Below are positions 27,722 through 36,713 of a stretch of DNA of 60,648 bases, one piece after another (positions within the stretch are counted from its first letter, which is position 1; each line of letters begins with the position of its first letter). Where the stretch lies: NCBI GenBank assembly GCA_934167165.1, contig CAKPKG010000004.1:1-60648 (forward strand), given 5' to 3'. Made by a program: the position numbers and the translations under genes. Under the pieces are notes generated by a model that was given only the letters and a program-made list of their open reading frames with translations, was not told where the DNA came from and did not search any database. Source of the stretch: an uncultured Clostridia bacterium (GTDB lineage Bacteria; Bacillota; Clostridia; TANB77; CAG-508).

Positions 27722-28951
27722 GAAAGAAAATTATATGCTTACTTTTAATAATAATCCTTTCTTCTGCTTCATTAACAGGTTGTTATAGTGGCAAAGGTCT
27801 TGAAACACTAGCATATGCTGTAGCTATTGGTATAGATAAAGGTGATGGCGATAATAAAATTAAGTTAACTCTTCAACTTGCTGTTCTTAGTGATTCTTCT
27901 AGTGAAGGTGGCCGGAAGTACACAATCTAAGCAATCTACTATTACTAGTATTGATTGCAGTTCTATTGACACTGGAATATCTCTTGTAAATAGTTCTATA
28001 AGTAAAAAAATTAATTTATCTCATTGTAAAGCAATTGTTTTTTCCGAAGAATATGCATATGAAGGTGTTTCCGAAGAACTTTTTACTCTTGTTAATAATT
28101 TAGAAATTAGACCTGATTGTAACATTATAATTAGTAGATGCAAAGCAATGGATTATTTAAATAATGTAAAACCTACTTTGGAGAGTGTTTCTGCTAGATA
28201 TTACGAATTAATTTTAAATTCTAGTGAATATACTGCTTATAGTGAAAATATAGCATTAAAAGACTTTTATAATAGCTTATTAAATAGTTCTTCTAGTCCT
28301 TATGCAATTTTGGGTGGAATAAATAATAAATCTACTCAAAAGGAATATACTACTTCTAGTGTGTATGATTCTGAAGGCTCTTATAAAGCTGATGAAACAC
28401 CAATTATTAGTCCAAATGGTATAGAAAACATGGGGCTTGCTATTTTTAGTGGAGATAAATTGGTTGGTGAATTAAACGGTTCACAAACATTTTCTCATAT
28501 GCTAATAACTAATAATCTAAAAAGTGCAGTAATTAGTATTCCAAATCCTTATAGTCAAGGTTCTACTATTAGTATGTATATTACTCAATCTAAAAAAACT
28601 AAAACAAATTTAAAATTTATTAATAATTATCCATATATAACATGTGATATTAATGTAACTGGTGATATTTTGTCTTTAGAAGAAGGTTTAGATTATTCTA
28701 ATGAGGAAGTTTTAAAAACTATACAGGAATATACAAATGCTTTTTTAGAACAAAATATAGGCTCTTATTTATATAAAACCGCAAAAGAATATAAAACAGA
28801 TATTGCAAGTTTTGGTAAATATGCTATAAAGAACTACTCAACTTGGACTGACTGGTATAACTCTAATTGGTCTGCTAATTATGAAAATAGCTTTTTTAAA
28901 GTTAATGTTAATAGCTCAATTCAAAGTGGTCAATTATTTACTAAAATATAA
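27718..28951 (+). CDS. gerKC: Spore germination receptor lipoprotein C, +1 shift
   Basis: C subunit (GerAC family), a lipoprotein on the outer face of the spore inner membrane. The signal peptide ends in the lipobox SLTGC at residue ~22, and GLETLAYAVAIGIDKGDG is the typical first strand. The zero frame stops at 27930 after 'EGGRKYTI'. In the +1 frame from 27914 it continues GSTQSKQSTITSID and ISLVNSSISKKINLSHCKAIVFSEEYA, as expected for the family, to 28951. Joined length 410 residues, normal. Start overlaps the gerKB stop (ATGA). Confidence 0.87.
27913..27916 (+). other. CGGA +1 frameshift site in gerKC
   Basis: In-frame CGG 27913-27915 followed by A. Skipping C gives GGT GGC GGA AGT ACA. 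Preceding codon GGC, following AGT. Unshifted translation stops five codons later. Confidence 0.8.
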
Positions 28952-28983
28952 TTTTGTATTAAAAGATTTTTTGGGGGTATAAT

Positions 28984-29154
28984 ATGAGAATTTTAATCGC
29001 TATATTATCAATTATGATTTTTATAAAAACATTTAGTTATGGTCTGTATGAATTAAAAACTAATAAGAATAAAACCGCTGGTATTACTTTATTTTCATTT
29101 GCATTTTTAGCTTTAATTTTTCCTAATTTAATTATTTTTATTAGGGGTATATAG
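28984..29154 (+). CDS. Small two-helix membrane protein
   Basis: 56-residue protein with two hydrophobic helices separated by a short Lys/Asn-rich loop (YELKTNKNKTAG), starting MRILIAILS. GGGGG lies a few bases upstream. It is 32 bases after gerKC and before the shared terminator, so it is the last gene of the ger unit. Small membrane proteins sit in some ger operons (the D-type subunit), but similarity here is by position and topology only. Confidence 0.6.
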   Translation: MRILIAILSIMIFIKTFSYGLYELKTNKNKTAGITLFSFAFLALIFPNLIIFIRGI

Positions 29155-29158
29155 TTTT

Positions 29159-29206
29159 TAAGGGATGTATTTAAAATTATAATTTAATTTTAAATACATC
29201 CCTTAA
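29159..29206. terminator. Bidirectional terminator, ger operon / rplQ
   Basis: AAGGGATGTATTTAAAAT and its perfect complement ATTTTAAATACATCCCTT form an 18-base stem between the plus-strand ger operon and the minus-strand ribosomal operon. Confidence 0.85.
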
Positions 29207-29218
29207 ATTGTTATCATC

Positions 29219-29752
29219 TTATACTAATTTTAAGATTACTTTTTCAGCATTGTCGCCTCTTCTAGCTCCAACTTTTATTATTTGTGTGTATCCACCTGTT
29301 CTATCTTTATATTTATCAGCTATTTCACCAAATAATTTTGCTGTTAAATCGATATTTTTTCCATCTGCATCTTTTACTTTGTTGATTTTTTTCATAATTC
29401 TTCTTCTTGCATTTAATCTAGATGGCATATCTTTTTGTCTTTTTTCTGTAGTTTCTTCTTTTACTACTTTTAAATATTCTTTACCATTTTTACTTGTTAC
29501 TTTTTCTGTTACTTTATTTCCTTTACTGTCAAGTTTTGCTTTTACAACTTTAACGTCTACTTCTTCAAAGTTGTCTTTTTCTTTTATTGCTAATGCAATT
29601 ATACTATCAGCTATTGATTTAACTTCTTTTGCTCTTGCTTCTGTTGTTTCTATTTGATTATGTAATATTAAATCAGTAGTTTGATTTCTTAATATTGCTA
29701 ATCTTTGATCAGTAGGTCTTCCAAGTTTTCTATTTATTGCCAATTTATTCAT
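29219..29752 (-). CDS. rplQ: 50S ribosomal protein L17, with internal insertion
   Basis: Large-subunit protein lining the exit-tunnel region. The N terminus (NRKLGRPTDQRLAILRNQTTDLILH) and the end (GGYTQIIKVGARRGDNAEKVILKLV) are canonical. At 177 residues it is about 60 longer than the usual ~115: a Lys/Glu/Val-rich insertion occupies roughly residues 65-125. The start overlaps the end of rpoA by eight bases. Last gene of the alpha operon. Confidence 0.94.
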   Translation of the reverse strand: MNKLAINRKLGRPTDQRLAILRNQTTDLILHNQIETTEARAKEVKSIADSIIALAIKEKDNFEEVDVKVVKAKLDSKGNKVTEKVTSKNGKEYLKVVKEETTEKRQKDMPSRLNARRRIMKKINKVKDADGKNIDLTAKLFGEIADKYKDRTGGYTQIIKVGARRGDNAEKVILKLV

Positions 29753-30692
29753 CCTCCTTTACGAAATCCAATCCTAATGAATGTAATTTGTTTGTAACTT
29801 CATCTAATGATTTTTTACCTAAATTTCTTACTTTCATCATATCTGCTTCTGATTTATTTGCTAAATCTTCAACAGTAACGATTCCAGCTCTTTTTAAACA
29901 ATTATAACTTCTTACTGATAGTTCTAATTCTTCTATAGGCATTTCTAATACTTTTTCTTTTTTAGATTCTTCTTTTTCTACCATTACTTGTGTATTTTTA
30001 GCTGTTTCAGATAAATCTACAAATAATTCTAAATGTCCTGTCATTACTTTTGCTGCTAAACTTAAAGCTTCATATGCTTTTAAGCTACCATCTGTCCAAA
30101 CTTCTATTGTTAATTTATCATAATCAACTGTTTGGCCTACTCTTGTATTTTCAACTGAATAATTAACTTTTTTTACAGGTGTAAATATTGAGTCTATTGG
30201 TAATACATCTATTGCTTGGTTCATTTCTTTATTTTTTTCTGCAACATTGTATCCTCTACCTTTATCAGCTGTCATATCTATTACAAGATGTCCACCTTCT
30301 GCAACTGTTGCTATATGTAAATCTTTATTTAGAACTTCTACTGTTCCGTCTGTAATAATATCTCCTGCTGTAACTTCTCCTTCACCTTTGAAGTCGATTT
30401 TTAAAGTCTTTTGTTCATTGTCAAAAGATTTTAATCTTACACTTTTCAAATTTACTATTATTTCTGGAACGTCTTCTACTACATTTGGTATTGTAGAAAA
30501 TTCATGAACAACTCCATCTATTTTTATAGTTGTTATAGCTGTTCCTGGTAATGATGATAATAGTATTCTTCTTAAAGAATTTCCTATTGTCATTCCATAA
30601 CCACGCTCTAGTGGTTCACAAACAAATTTAGCATAATTCTCTTCATCATTTGCTGCTAGACATTCTATATTTGGTTTTTCAAATTCGATCAT
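29745..30692 (-). CDS. rpoA: RNA polymerase alpha subunit
   Basis: Assembly platform of RNA polymerase. The N-terminal dimerisation domain has PLERGYGMTIGNSLRRILLSSLPG; the C-terminal DNA- and activator-binding domain has LSVRSYNCLKRAGIVTVEDL and MKVRNLGKKSLDEV. It is 315 residues, full length. Standard position between rpsD and rplQ. Confidence 0.98.
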   Translation of the reverse strand: MIEFEKPNIECLAANDEENYAKFVCEPLERGYGMTIGNSLRRILLSSLPGTAITTIKIDGVVHEFSTIPNVVEDVPEIIVNLKSVRLKSFDNEQKTLKIDFKGEGEVTAGDIITDGTVEVLNKDLHIATVAEGGHLVIDMTADKGRGYNVAEKNKEMNQAIDVLPIDSIFTPVKKVNYSVENTRVGQTVDYDKLTIEVWTDGSLKAYEALSLAAKVMTGHLELFVDLSETAKNTQVMVEKEESKKEKVLEMPIEELELSVRSYNCLKRAGIVTVEDLANKSEADMMKVRNLGKKSLDEVTNKLHSLGLDFVKEDE

Positions 30693-30774
30693 TTATTTTT
30701 TAACCTCCTAATTTAGTTTTGTATTTAGAAATTTTTAGTACATTTTCTAAAATCCAAAGTCTAAACTCTAATTT

Positions 30775-31401
30775 CTATTTAGAATACAACTCAACAATTA
30801 AATGCTCTTCAACTGGTAAGTCAACATCTTCTCTTGTTGCTAATCTTACTACTTTAGCTTCTAATTTTTCGTTGTCTTTTTCTAGCCAATCTGGAATTAG
30901 TTTACTGCTATTTACTTCTGCATTTTCTTTTGCTATTTTGCTATCTTTTTTATTTTCTCTAACTGAAATTACATCTCCTGGTTTAACTAGGTATGATGCG
31001 ATATCTGTTTTTACTCCATTTACATTGAAATGACCATGGTTAACTAATTGTCTTGCTTGTGCTCTTGATGTTCCAAATCCTGCTCTATATACTACATTGT
31101 CTAATCTACTTTCTAGTATTTGTAGTAAGTTTTCACCTGTTATACCTTTTTTGTTTTCTGCCATTTCAAAATATTTTCTAAATTGCTTTTCTCCTACTCC
31201 ATAAAAAGCTTTTGTTTTTTGTTTTTCTCTTAATTGTGTACCGTATTCAGAAAGTTTTTTCTTTCCTTGTCCATGTTCACCTGGTGCATAGTTTCTTCTT
31301 GTTACACTACATTTGTCTGAATAGCATCTAGAACCTTTTAAGAACAATTTTTGTCCTTCTCTACGGCATATACGACATTGTTCGTCTTTATATCTTGACA
31401 T
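30775..31401 (-). CDS. rpsD: 30S ribosomal protein S4
   Basis: Primary 16S rRNA-binding protein and assembly nucleator. It is 208 residues. The N terminus keeps a Cys4 zinc site (QCRICRREG ... CYSDKCSV); the S4 RNA-binding domain has LESRLDNVVYRAGF and ARQLVNHGHFNVNG. Standard alpha-operon position. Confidence 0.97.
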   Translation of the reverse strand: MSRYKDEQCRICRREGQKLFLKGSRCYSDKCSVTRRNYAPGEHGQGKKKLSEYGTQLREKQKTKAFYGVGEKQFRKYFEMAENKKGITGENLLQILESRLDNVVYRAGFGTSRAQARQLVNHGHFNVNGVKTDIASYLVKPGDVISVRENKKDSKIAKENAEVNSSKLIPDWLEKDNEKLEAKVVRLATREDVDLPVEEHLIVELYSK

Positions 31402-31425
31402 TTTAAATCTCCTTTCATTTTAACG

Positions 31426-31821
31426 TTATACTCTTCTTCTTTTTGGTGGTCTACAACCATTGTGTGGTATTGGTGTTACGTCTTTTATCATACTTATTTC
31501 TAATCCTGCTGTTTGAAGTGATCTTATTGCTGCTTCACGACCAGAACCTGGTCCTTTTACATATACTTCTACTGATTTTAATCCATGTTCCATTCCTGCT
31601 TTTGCAGCTGTTAATGCAGCTTCTCCTGCTGCGAATGGTGTGCTTTTTCTAGAACCTTTAAATCCTAATTCACCAGCACTTGCCCAAGAAATAACATTTC
31701 CTTTTTCATCAGTTATTGTAACTATTGTATTATTAAAACTAGAATGAATATGAGCTGCACCTTTTTCTATGTTTTTTCTATCTCTTCTTCTAGTAACTTT
31801 TTTTGCTGCTACCTTTGCCAT
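31426..31821 (-). CDS. rpsK: 30S ribosomal protein S11
   Basis: Platform protein that helps select mRNA near the E site. It is 131 residues, with AHIHSSFNNTIVTITD, the glycine-rich KGPGSGREAAIRSLQ, and the C-terminal DVTPIPHNGCRPPKRRRV. In line between rpsM and rpsD. Confidence 0.98.
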   Translation of the reverse strand: MAKVAAKKVTRRRDRKNIEKGAAHIHSSFNNTIVTITDEKGNVISWASAGELGFKGSRKSTPFAAGEAALTAAKAGMEHGLKSVEVYVKGPGSGREAAIRSLQTAGLEISMIKDVTPIPHNGCRPPKRRRV

Positions 31822-31889
31822 AATCTTATCTCCTTTCGTTAAGATACTCTCTGTTTATTGGTTTGCCATATATAGCTTCCAATTATTTT

Positions 31890-32252
31890 TTATTTCTTTT
31901 TGCTTACTAATTTTCTAGGACCTTTTCTTGTACGTGCATTTGTTTTTGTTCTTTGTCCTCTTACAGGTAATCCTCTTCTATGTCTAATACCTCTAAAACA
32001 TCCTATTTCTGTTAGTCTTTTAATATTTAATGCAACTTCTCTTCTTAAATCACCTTCAACTTTATAGTCTTCCATTGCATTTCTTATTGCTTGTACTTGG
32101 TCATCTGTTAAGTCTTTTACCCTAACGTCTGGGCTAACTTTAGCTTCTGCTAATATTTTGTTTGAACTTGTTCTTCCTATTCCATAAATATATGTAAGTC
32201 CTATTTCAACCCTTTTTTCTTTAGGTAAATCTACACCTGCTATACGAGCCAT
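31890..32252 (-). CDS. rpsM: 30S ribosomal protein S13
   Basis: Head protein that contacts the P-site tRNA and forms intersubunit bridges. Starts MARIAGVDLPKEKRVEIGLTY at ATG 32252, preceded by AGAGGTGAAAAG; an in-frame GTG nine bases upstream is part of that ribosome site. It is 120 residues, with RHRRGLPVRGQRTKTNARTRKG at the C terminus. Confidence 0.97.
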   Translation of the reverse strand: MARIAGVDLPKEKRVEIGLTYIYGIGRTSSNKILAEAKVSPDVRVKDLTDDQVQAIRNAMEDYKVEGDLRREVALNIKRLTEIGCFRGIRHRRGLPVRGQRTKTNARTRKGPRKLVSKKK

Positions 32253-32516
32253 TCTTTTCACCTCTTTAATTTATTTTTGTTATATCTAGTAATACTCAAT
32301 GCTGTTAAGATTAACTATAAATATGCAAATTGCAATATTTTAATTAATCTTATTTAGTTTAACTAGTAAACTTGAAATGTAGTTAAACTGGATTGTATAT
32401 ATAATAAATAAAATAGATAATTTTCCCGTGCAAAAAATTGCTTGGAACAGCCGCTACTCTATTTATATTATTAACATTATTATACAACAAATAATCTAAT
32501 AAAAATATTAGATTAC
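32253..32516 (-). promoter_or_regulatory. Leader-like gap upstream of rpsM
   Basis: 264 bases without an ORF between rpmJ and rpsM. It is very AT-rich except for AGCGGCTGTTCCAAGC and TTGCACGGG near the rpmJ end. Position is that of an alpha-operon leader or internal promoter. I see no clear promoter or known ribosomal-protein binding motif. Confidence 0.35.
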
Positions 32517-32630
32517 TTATCCTTGTCTTTGTTTGTGTTTAGGATTTTCACATATAACCCTTGTAACACCTTTTCTTTTAATTACTTTGCATTTTTCACA
32601 TATTTTTTTTACTGATGGTCTTACTTTCAT
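32517..32630 (-). CDS. rpmJ: 50S ribosomal protein L36
   Basis: 37-residue zinc-binding ribosomal protein, complete: MKVRPSVKKICEKCK, then VICENPKHKQRQG. Ligands are Cys11, Cys14, Cys27 and His32, the zinc-containing type. ATG at 32630 follows AGGTGAG. It lies between infA and rpsM, the normal place. Confidence 0.96.
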   Translation of the reverse strand: MKVRPSVKKICEKCKVIKRKGVTRVICENPKHKQRQG

Positions 32631-32714
32631 TTTCTCACCTCATTTATTTTTCATGGATTTTGTATTAATTTATTTTATATTAAAATTTAAAACAAATCAA
32701 AAATGGTATATTGT

Positions 32715-32933
32715 TTATTTTGCTCTCCAAGTAATACGTCCACGATTCAAATCATATGGAGAAAGTTCAAGTTTTACTTTATCTCCTGGTAATATTTTTA
32801 TGTAATTCATTCTAAGTTTTCCAGAAATGTGTGCTAAAACTTGGTGTCCATTTTCTAATTCTACTTTAAAATTTGTATTTGGTAAAGCTTCTACTACTAT
32901 ACCTTCTACTTCTATAACATCTTCTTTTGACAA
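32715..32933 (-). CDS. infA: Translation initiation factor IF-1
   Basis: 72-residue OB-fold protein that binds the A site during initiation. Sequence is canonical: MSKEDVIEVEGIVVEALPN, FKVELENGHQVLAHISGKLRMNYIKILPGDKV and DLNRGRITWRAK. Between map and rpmJ. Confidence 0.98.
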   Translation of the reverse strand: MSKEDVIEVEGIVVEALPNTNFKVELENGHQVLAHISGKLRMNYIKILPGDKVKLELSPYDLNRGRITWRAK

Positions 32934-32996
32934 AATCTGTTACCTCCATTTATTTATTAATACTAAAATCAACCAATATATTATATACTATATATT

Positions 32997-33764
32997 CTAT
33001 ATTGTCAATATTTCTGGTTCTTTTTCTGTTATTAAAATTGTATTTTCATAATGTGCAGCTAAACTTCCATCTTCTGATATGATAGTCCAGCCATCATCTA
33101 GTTGTAAAATTCCTTCTTTTCCTTGAATTACCATAGGCTCAATTGCTAGTGTCATGCCAGGTTCAAGTCTTATTCCTCTTCCCGCTTTACCGTAGTTTGG
33201 AATTCCTGGATCTTCATGCATACTTGTTCCTATACCATGTCCTTGAAATTCTTTTACAACTGAATAACCATTTTTTTCTACATATTCTCCAATTGCGTGA
33301 GATATATCTCCAATTCTAAAACCTTTTTTGGCAAATTTTATTCCTTCAAAAAAGGCTTGTTTAGTTACATCTATTAGTCTTTGAGTTGATGCAGGAACTT
33401 TACCTACAATGTATGTTCTTGCACAATCTCCATTAAATCCATTTTTATATGCAACTAAATCTACACTTACTATATCTCCCTCTTTTAATATTGCTCTTTT
33501 AGATGGTATACCATGTATTACTTCGTCATTTACAGAAGCACATATTGAACCTGGAAAATCTGAAACTCCTTTTACTCCACTTGGATAACCTTTTTCTGCC
33601 GGGATTGCTCCGTTTTTTCTCATGGTATCTTCTGCAATTTTATCTAATTCATATGTAGATATTCCTGGTCTAATTGCTTTTTCTATTTCTTTTTGAGCAA
33701 GAGATGCAACTCTACATGCTTCTTTCATTAATTCTATTTCTCTTTTTGATTTAATTGTTACCAA
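32997..33764 (-). CDS. map: Methionine aminopeptidase type I
   Basis: Removes the initiator Met from nascent proteins. Metal ligands lie in SVDLVAYKNGFNGDCARTY (Asp, Asp), EFQGHGIG (His), TLAIEPM (Glu) and HYENTILIT (Glu). I propose the TTG at 33764 as start (reading M-VTIKSKREIELM), with GGGGGT upstream; this gives 255 residues. The ATG at 33794 lies in the edge of a dispersed repeat and would add atypical residues. Confidence 0.95.
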   Translation of the reverse strand: MVTIKSKREIELMKEACRVASLAQKEIEKAIRPGISTYELDKIAEDTMRKNGAIPAEKGYPSGVKGVSDFPGSICASVNDEVIHGIPSKRAILKEGDIVSVDLVAYKNGFNGDCARTYIVGKVPASTQRLIDVTKQAFFEGIKFAKKGFRIGDISHAIGEYVEKNGYSVVKEFQGHGIGTSMHEDPGIPNYGKAGRGIRLEPGMTLAIEPMVIQGKEGILQLDDGWTIISEDGSLAAHYENTILITEKEPEILTI

Positions 33765-33782
33765 AATGATTACCCCCATAAA

Positions 33783-33910
33783 TTGGAATTTCACGAAGTG
33801 CGAAGTGCGAGGTGTGAAGTGTGAAGAATAGGGAAAGGCCTACGAAGCCTTACCCTACAAATCCCACCTCCAACATCACACCTCTCACATCAATTAAACA
33901 AATTCCAATT
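33783..33910. repeat. Dispersed palindrome family A, copy 4
   Basis: Outer arms TTGGAATTT and AAATTCCAA enclose GAAGTGCGAGGTGTGAAGTG-type sequence, a core with GGCCTACGAAGCCTTACCC, and CCCACCTCCAACATCACACC. It is inserted between adk and map inside the ribosomal superoperon and must be transcribed through. Confidence 0.75.
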
Positions 33911-33917
33911 TATCCAA

Positions 33918-34577
33918 TTAATTATTTTTAATGTATTCCTCTACTTCTTTTGCAACATCGTAAGATGTTTTTCCTACTTTGTCGCCTGCTTTTGCATCGT
34001 ATAATATGTTTGCATTTTTATAATGATTTATTAATTCTTCTGCTGTTTTGCTATAAACTTGTAGTCTATTTTCTACAACTTCTGGTTTTTGATCTTCTCT
34101 TTGATATAGTTCTCCACCACATTTGTCGCATATTCCTTCAACTTTTGGTGGATTGAATACTACATTGTATATTTCACTACATCCTTTGCAACTTCTTCTA
34201 TTTGCAATTCTTTCTACTATTTCATCAAATGGAACGTCTATATTTAATGCCATGTCTACTTTTGCATTCATTTCTTTTAACATGTTATCAAGACTTACAG
34301 CTTGTACACCAGTTCTTGGGAATCCATCTAAAACTGCTCCGTTTTCTACATCTGCTCCATTTAGTCTTTCTTTTAACATTTTTATTGTTACTTCGTCTGG
34401 AACAAGTTCACCTTTGTCCATATATTGTTTTGCTTCTTTTCCTAATTCTGTTTCATTTTTTAAATTTTCTCTAAATAAATCTCCTGTTGATATATGAGCT
34501 AATTTTAAATCTTCTGCTATTATTTTTCCAACAGTTCCTTTTCCACTGCCTGGGGCTCCTAGTAATACTATAAACAT
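33918..34577 (-). CDS. adk: Adenylate kinase
   Basis: Balances AMP, ADP and ATP. P-loop GAPGSGKGTVG at the N terminus, DGFPRT centrally. The lid is the long zinc type with CKGC and CDKC (residues ~128-153). It is 219 residues. Located between secY and map, as usual. Confidence 0.97.
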   Translation of the reverse strand: MFIVLLGAPGSGKGTVGKIIAEDLKLAHISTGDLFRENLKNETELGKEAKQYMDKGELVPDEVTIKMLKERLNGADVENGAVLDGFPRTGVQAVSLDNMLKEMNAKVDMALNIDVPFDEIVERIANRRSCKGCSEIYNVVFNPPKVEGICDKCGGELYQREDQKPEVVENRLQVYSKTAEELINHYKNANILYDAKAGDKVGKTSYDVAKEVEEYIKNN

Positions 34578-34600
34578 ATCTTTCCTCCTCTTGAATAAAT

Positions 34601-34704
34601 GAAAAACATCGCACTACGTCGTTAAACTTCTTAAAATTTTTCTCGACATATTGCATATAGTCTCGAAAAATTTTACTCGTTTGCCTAGTATTGCTCGTTT
34701 TTGA
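34601..34704. repeat. Dispersed palindrome family C, copy 1
   Basis: GAAAAACATCGCACTACGTC at one side and AGTATTGCTCGTTTTTG at the other; inner arms AAAATTTTTCTCGACATAT and ATATAGTCTCGAAAAATTTT are near-complementary around TGC. Similar elements are at 43480 and 45375. Confidence 0.7.
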
Positions 34705-34754
34705 TTTATTCTAGTTTTTATATTTTTTATTTCAATTTAACAAAAAACGAAGCA

Positions 34755-34819
34755 AAAGTGAGATGTGTGAAGTGTGATTTCATATTTTTCACACTTCTCA
34801 CTTCACACTTCACACTTCT
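34755..34819. repeat. Dispersed palindrome family A, copy 5
   Basis: Short form: GTGAGATGTGTGAAGTGTGA, a brief AT core, then TCACACTTCTCACTTCACAC. It sits directly before the secY stop region, between adk and secY. Confidence 0.7.
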
Positions 34820-36152
34820 ACTCTAAAAATCCTTTATAATGTCTCATTACTAATCTAGACTCTAATTGTTGTACTGTTTCTAATGCAACACCTACTACGA
34901 TAAGTATTGATGTTCCACCGAATGCAACGTTAAGTCCTGTAAATCTCATAAGCATTGGAAGTATTGCTATTACACTTAAGAATATACCTCCAAATAAAGT
35001 TAATTTACTCATAATTGATGATAAGAAATCTGTTGTAGGTTTTCCTGCTCTAATTCCTGGAATAAACCCACCATTTTTCTTAATATTGTTTGATACTTCT
35101 GCTGGATTGAATGTTGCATATGTGTAAAAGTATGTAAATCCAAGGATTAATAACAAGTACACAATTGCATTTGCTATTGTATATCCAATTCCAACATTAG
35201 ATGTTGATGTAGCTATTGAAAATTTATAAATTGTAGCCCAGAAACCTGTTTGGCTTGCTATGTTTGCATTAAACATTTGTATAATCATTGCTGGGAATGT
35301 CATAAATGATGATGCAAATATTACAGGCATAACTCCTGCCATTGCAAGTTTTAGAGGAATATGTGTGTTTTGTCCTCCGTACATTTTTCTTCCTACTACT
35401 TTTTTAGCATATTGTACTGGTATTCTTCTTTCAGCTTCTTGTACAAATACAACTCCAGCTACAAGAATTATTGCTCCTATTATAATTCCTAGGGAAATTA
35501 ATAATCCTGTTGTGCTAAATCCATTAGCTGTTATTATTAATTTATACATAGTTGTAACTGCTGATGGTAATGAAGCAATTATACCTATAAATATAATTAT
35601 TGATATGCCATTACCAATTCCTTTATTAGTGATTTGTTCTCCAAGCCACATTAAAAGTGCTGTTCCTGCTACTAGTGAAAGTACTATTAATGCACCTGTT
35701 CCAAATCCTGGATTGATAAATACCCCATATGCAGAATATGTACTGCTATAAGATAGGTAAATACCTATTGCTTCTACTAATGCTAATATTAATGTAACAA
35801 GTTTTGTATACTTGTTTATTTTAGCTCTACCTTCTTCTCCGCCTTCTTTCATAAGTCTTTCTAAAGAAGGTATTACCATTCCTAATAATTGTATAACAAT
35901 TGATGCTGTAATATATGGGCTAATACTCATTGCAAATATTGAGAATCTTGAAAAAGCTCCTCCTGAAATCAAATCTATAAATCCAGATAAACTGTTTGAA
36001 CCTGTTTTAGCTAATTCACTTAAAGCAAGTGTATCAATTCCTGGAACTGATATAAAACATCCTAATCTAAATATTACTATTAATAGTAATGTATACATTA
36101 ATCTTTTTCTAATTTCTGGAGTTTTTAAAGCATTTTTAATTGTTTTAAACAA
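34818..36152 (-). CDS. secY: Protein translocase subunit SecY
   Basis: Channel of the Sec translocon, ten transmembrane helices. Typical segments: RLGCFISVPGID, GGAFSRFSIFAMSISPYITASI (plug region and TM2), PVQYAKKVVGRKMYGGQNTHIPLK, and a C-terminal RLVMRHYKGFLE. It is 444 residues. The start is one base beyond the rplO stop, the standard arrangement. Confidence 0.98.
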   Translation of the reverse strand: MFKTIKNALKTPEIRKRLMYTLLLIVIFRLGCFISVPGIDTLALSELAKTGSNSLSGFIDLISGGAFSRFSIFAMSISPYITASIVIQLLGMVIPSLERLMKEGGEEGRAKINKYTKLVTLILALVEAIGIYLSYSSTYSAYGVFINPGFGTGALIVLSLVAGTALLMWLGEQITNKGIGNGISIIIFIGIIASLPSAVTTMYKLIITANGFSTTGLLISLGIIIGAIILVAGVVFVQEAERRIPVQYAKKVVGRKMYGGQNTHIPLKLAMAGVMPVIFASSFMTFPAMIIQMFNANIASQTGFWATIYKFSIATSTSNVGIGYTIANAIVYLLLILGFTYFYTYATFNPAEVSNNIKKNGGFIPGIRAGKPTTDFLSSIMSKLTLFGGIFLSVIAILPMLMRFTGLNVAFGGTSILIVVGVALETVQQLESRLVMRHYKGFLE

Positions 36153-36153
36153 A

Positions 36154-36588
36154 TTAAATCACCTCTGCTTTTCCACCAGCTGCTTCTATTTTTTCTTGTG
36201 CAGCTTTTGTAAATCTTGTTGCTTGTACTGTTAATTTTTTATCTAAATTTCCAGTAGCTAAAACAACGATACCATCATTAGCTTTGCTTATAATTCCATC
36301 TGCAATTAAGCTTTCTGCATTAACGATTTCTGATTTACTGTTGTTAAGCATTGTTAAAGTTACTTCTGTGTAGTTTGCAGCATGAATATTTTTAAATCCT
36401 CTTTTTGGTAATCTTCTATATAATGGTGTTTGACCTCCTTCAAATCCACGTCTAACTCCTCCACCAGATCTTGCTTTTTGACCTTTATGGCCTCTTCCTG
36501 ATGTTTTTCCTAGACCTGAACCGATTCCACGTCCTACTCTTCTTCTTGTAACTTTTTCTTGGCTAGCTTTTATGTTTCCTAATTCCAT
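36154..36588 (-). CDS. rplO: 50S ribosomal protein L15
   Basis: Late assembly protein of the large subunit. It is 144 residues, with the Gly/Arg-rich N terminus RRVGRGIGSGLGKTSGRGHKGQ and GFEGGQTPLYRRLPKRGFKN. It follows rpsE directly; the rpmD gene usually found between them is absent and replaced by a repeat. Confidence 0.97.
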   Translation of the reverse strand: MELGNIKASQEKVTRRRVGRGIGSGLGKTSGRGHKGQKARSGGGVRRGFEGGQTPLYRRLPKRGFKNIHAANYTEVTLTMLNNSKSEIVNAESLIADGIISKANDGIVVLATGNLDKKLTVQATRFTKAAQEKIEAAGGKAEVI

Positions 36589-36639
36589 CTGTTTCCCTCC
36601 ATTTCTTATTATGCCATTACAATTTAGTTTGCATTTTTA

Positions 36640-36713
36640 GATTTTGAAGTGTGATGTGAGAAGTGAGATTTAAAGAAAATCTTTCGATTTGCACCTCTCA
36701 CATCACACTTCTT
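36640..36713. repeat. Dispersed palindrome family A, copy 6
   Basis: GAAGTGTGATGTGAGAAGTG and CACCTCTCACATCACACTTC are complementary arms around AAAGAAAATCTTTCGATTT. It sits where rpmD (L30) would be expected. I see no L30 reading frame in 36589-36757. Confidence 0.75.

Noticed and set aside
2211..28951. Treating the seven broken genes as ordinary pseudogenes or random assembly errors
   Set aside because: All eight breaks are the same event (extra C before an in-frame GGA) and no other indel type or stop mutation is seen. Random decay or homopolymer errors would vary. A systematic technical cause cannot be excluded without reads and is kept as the main alternative.
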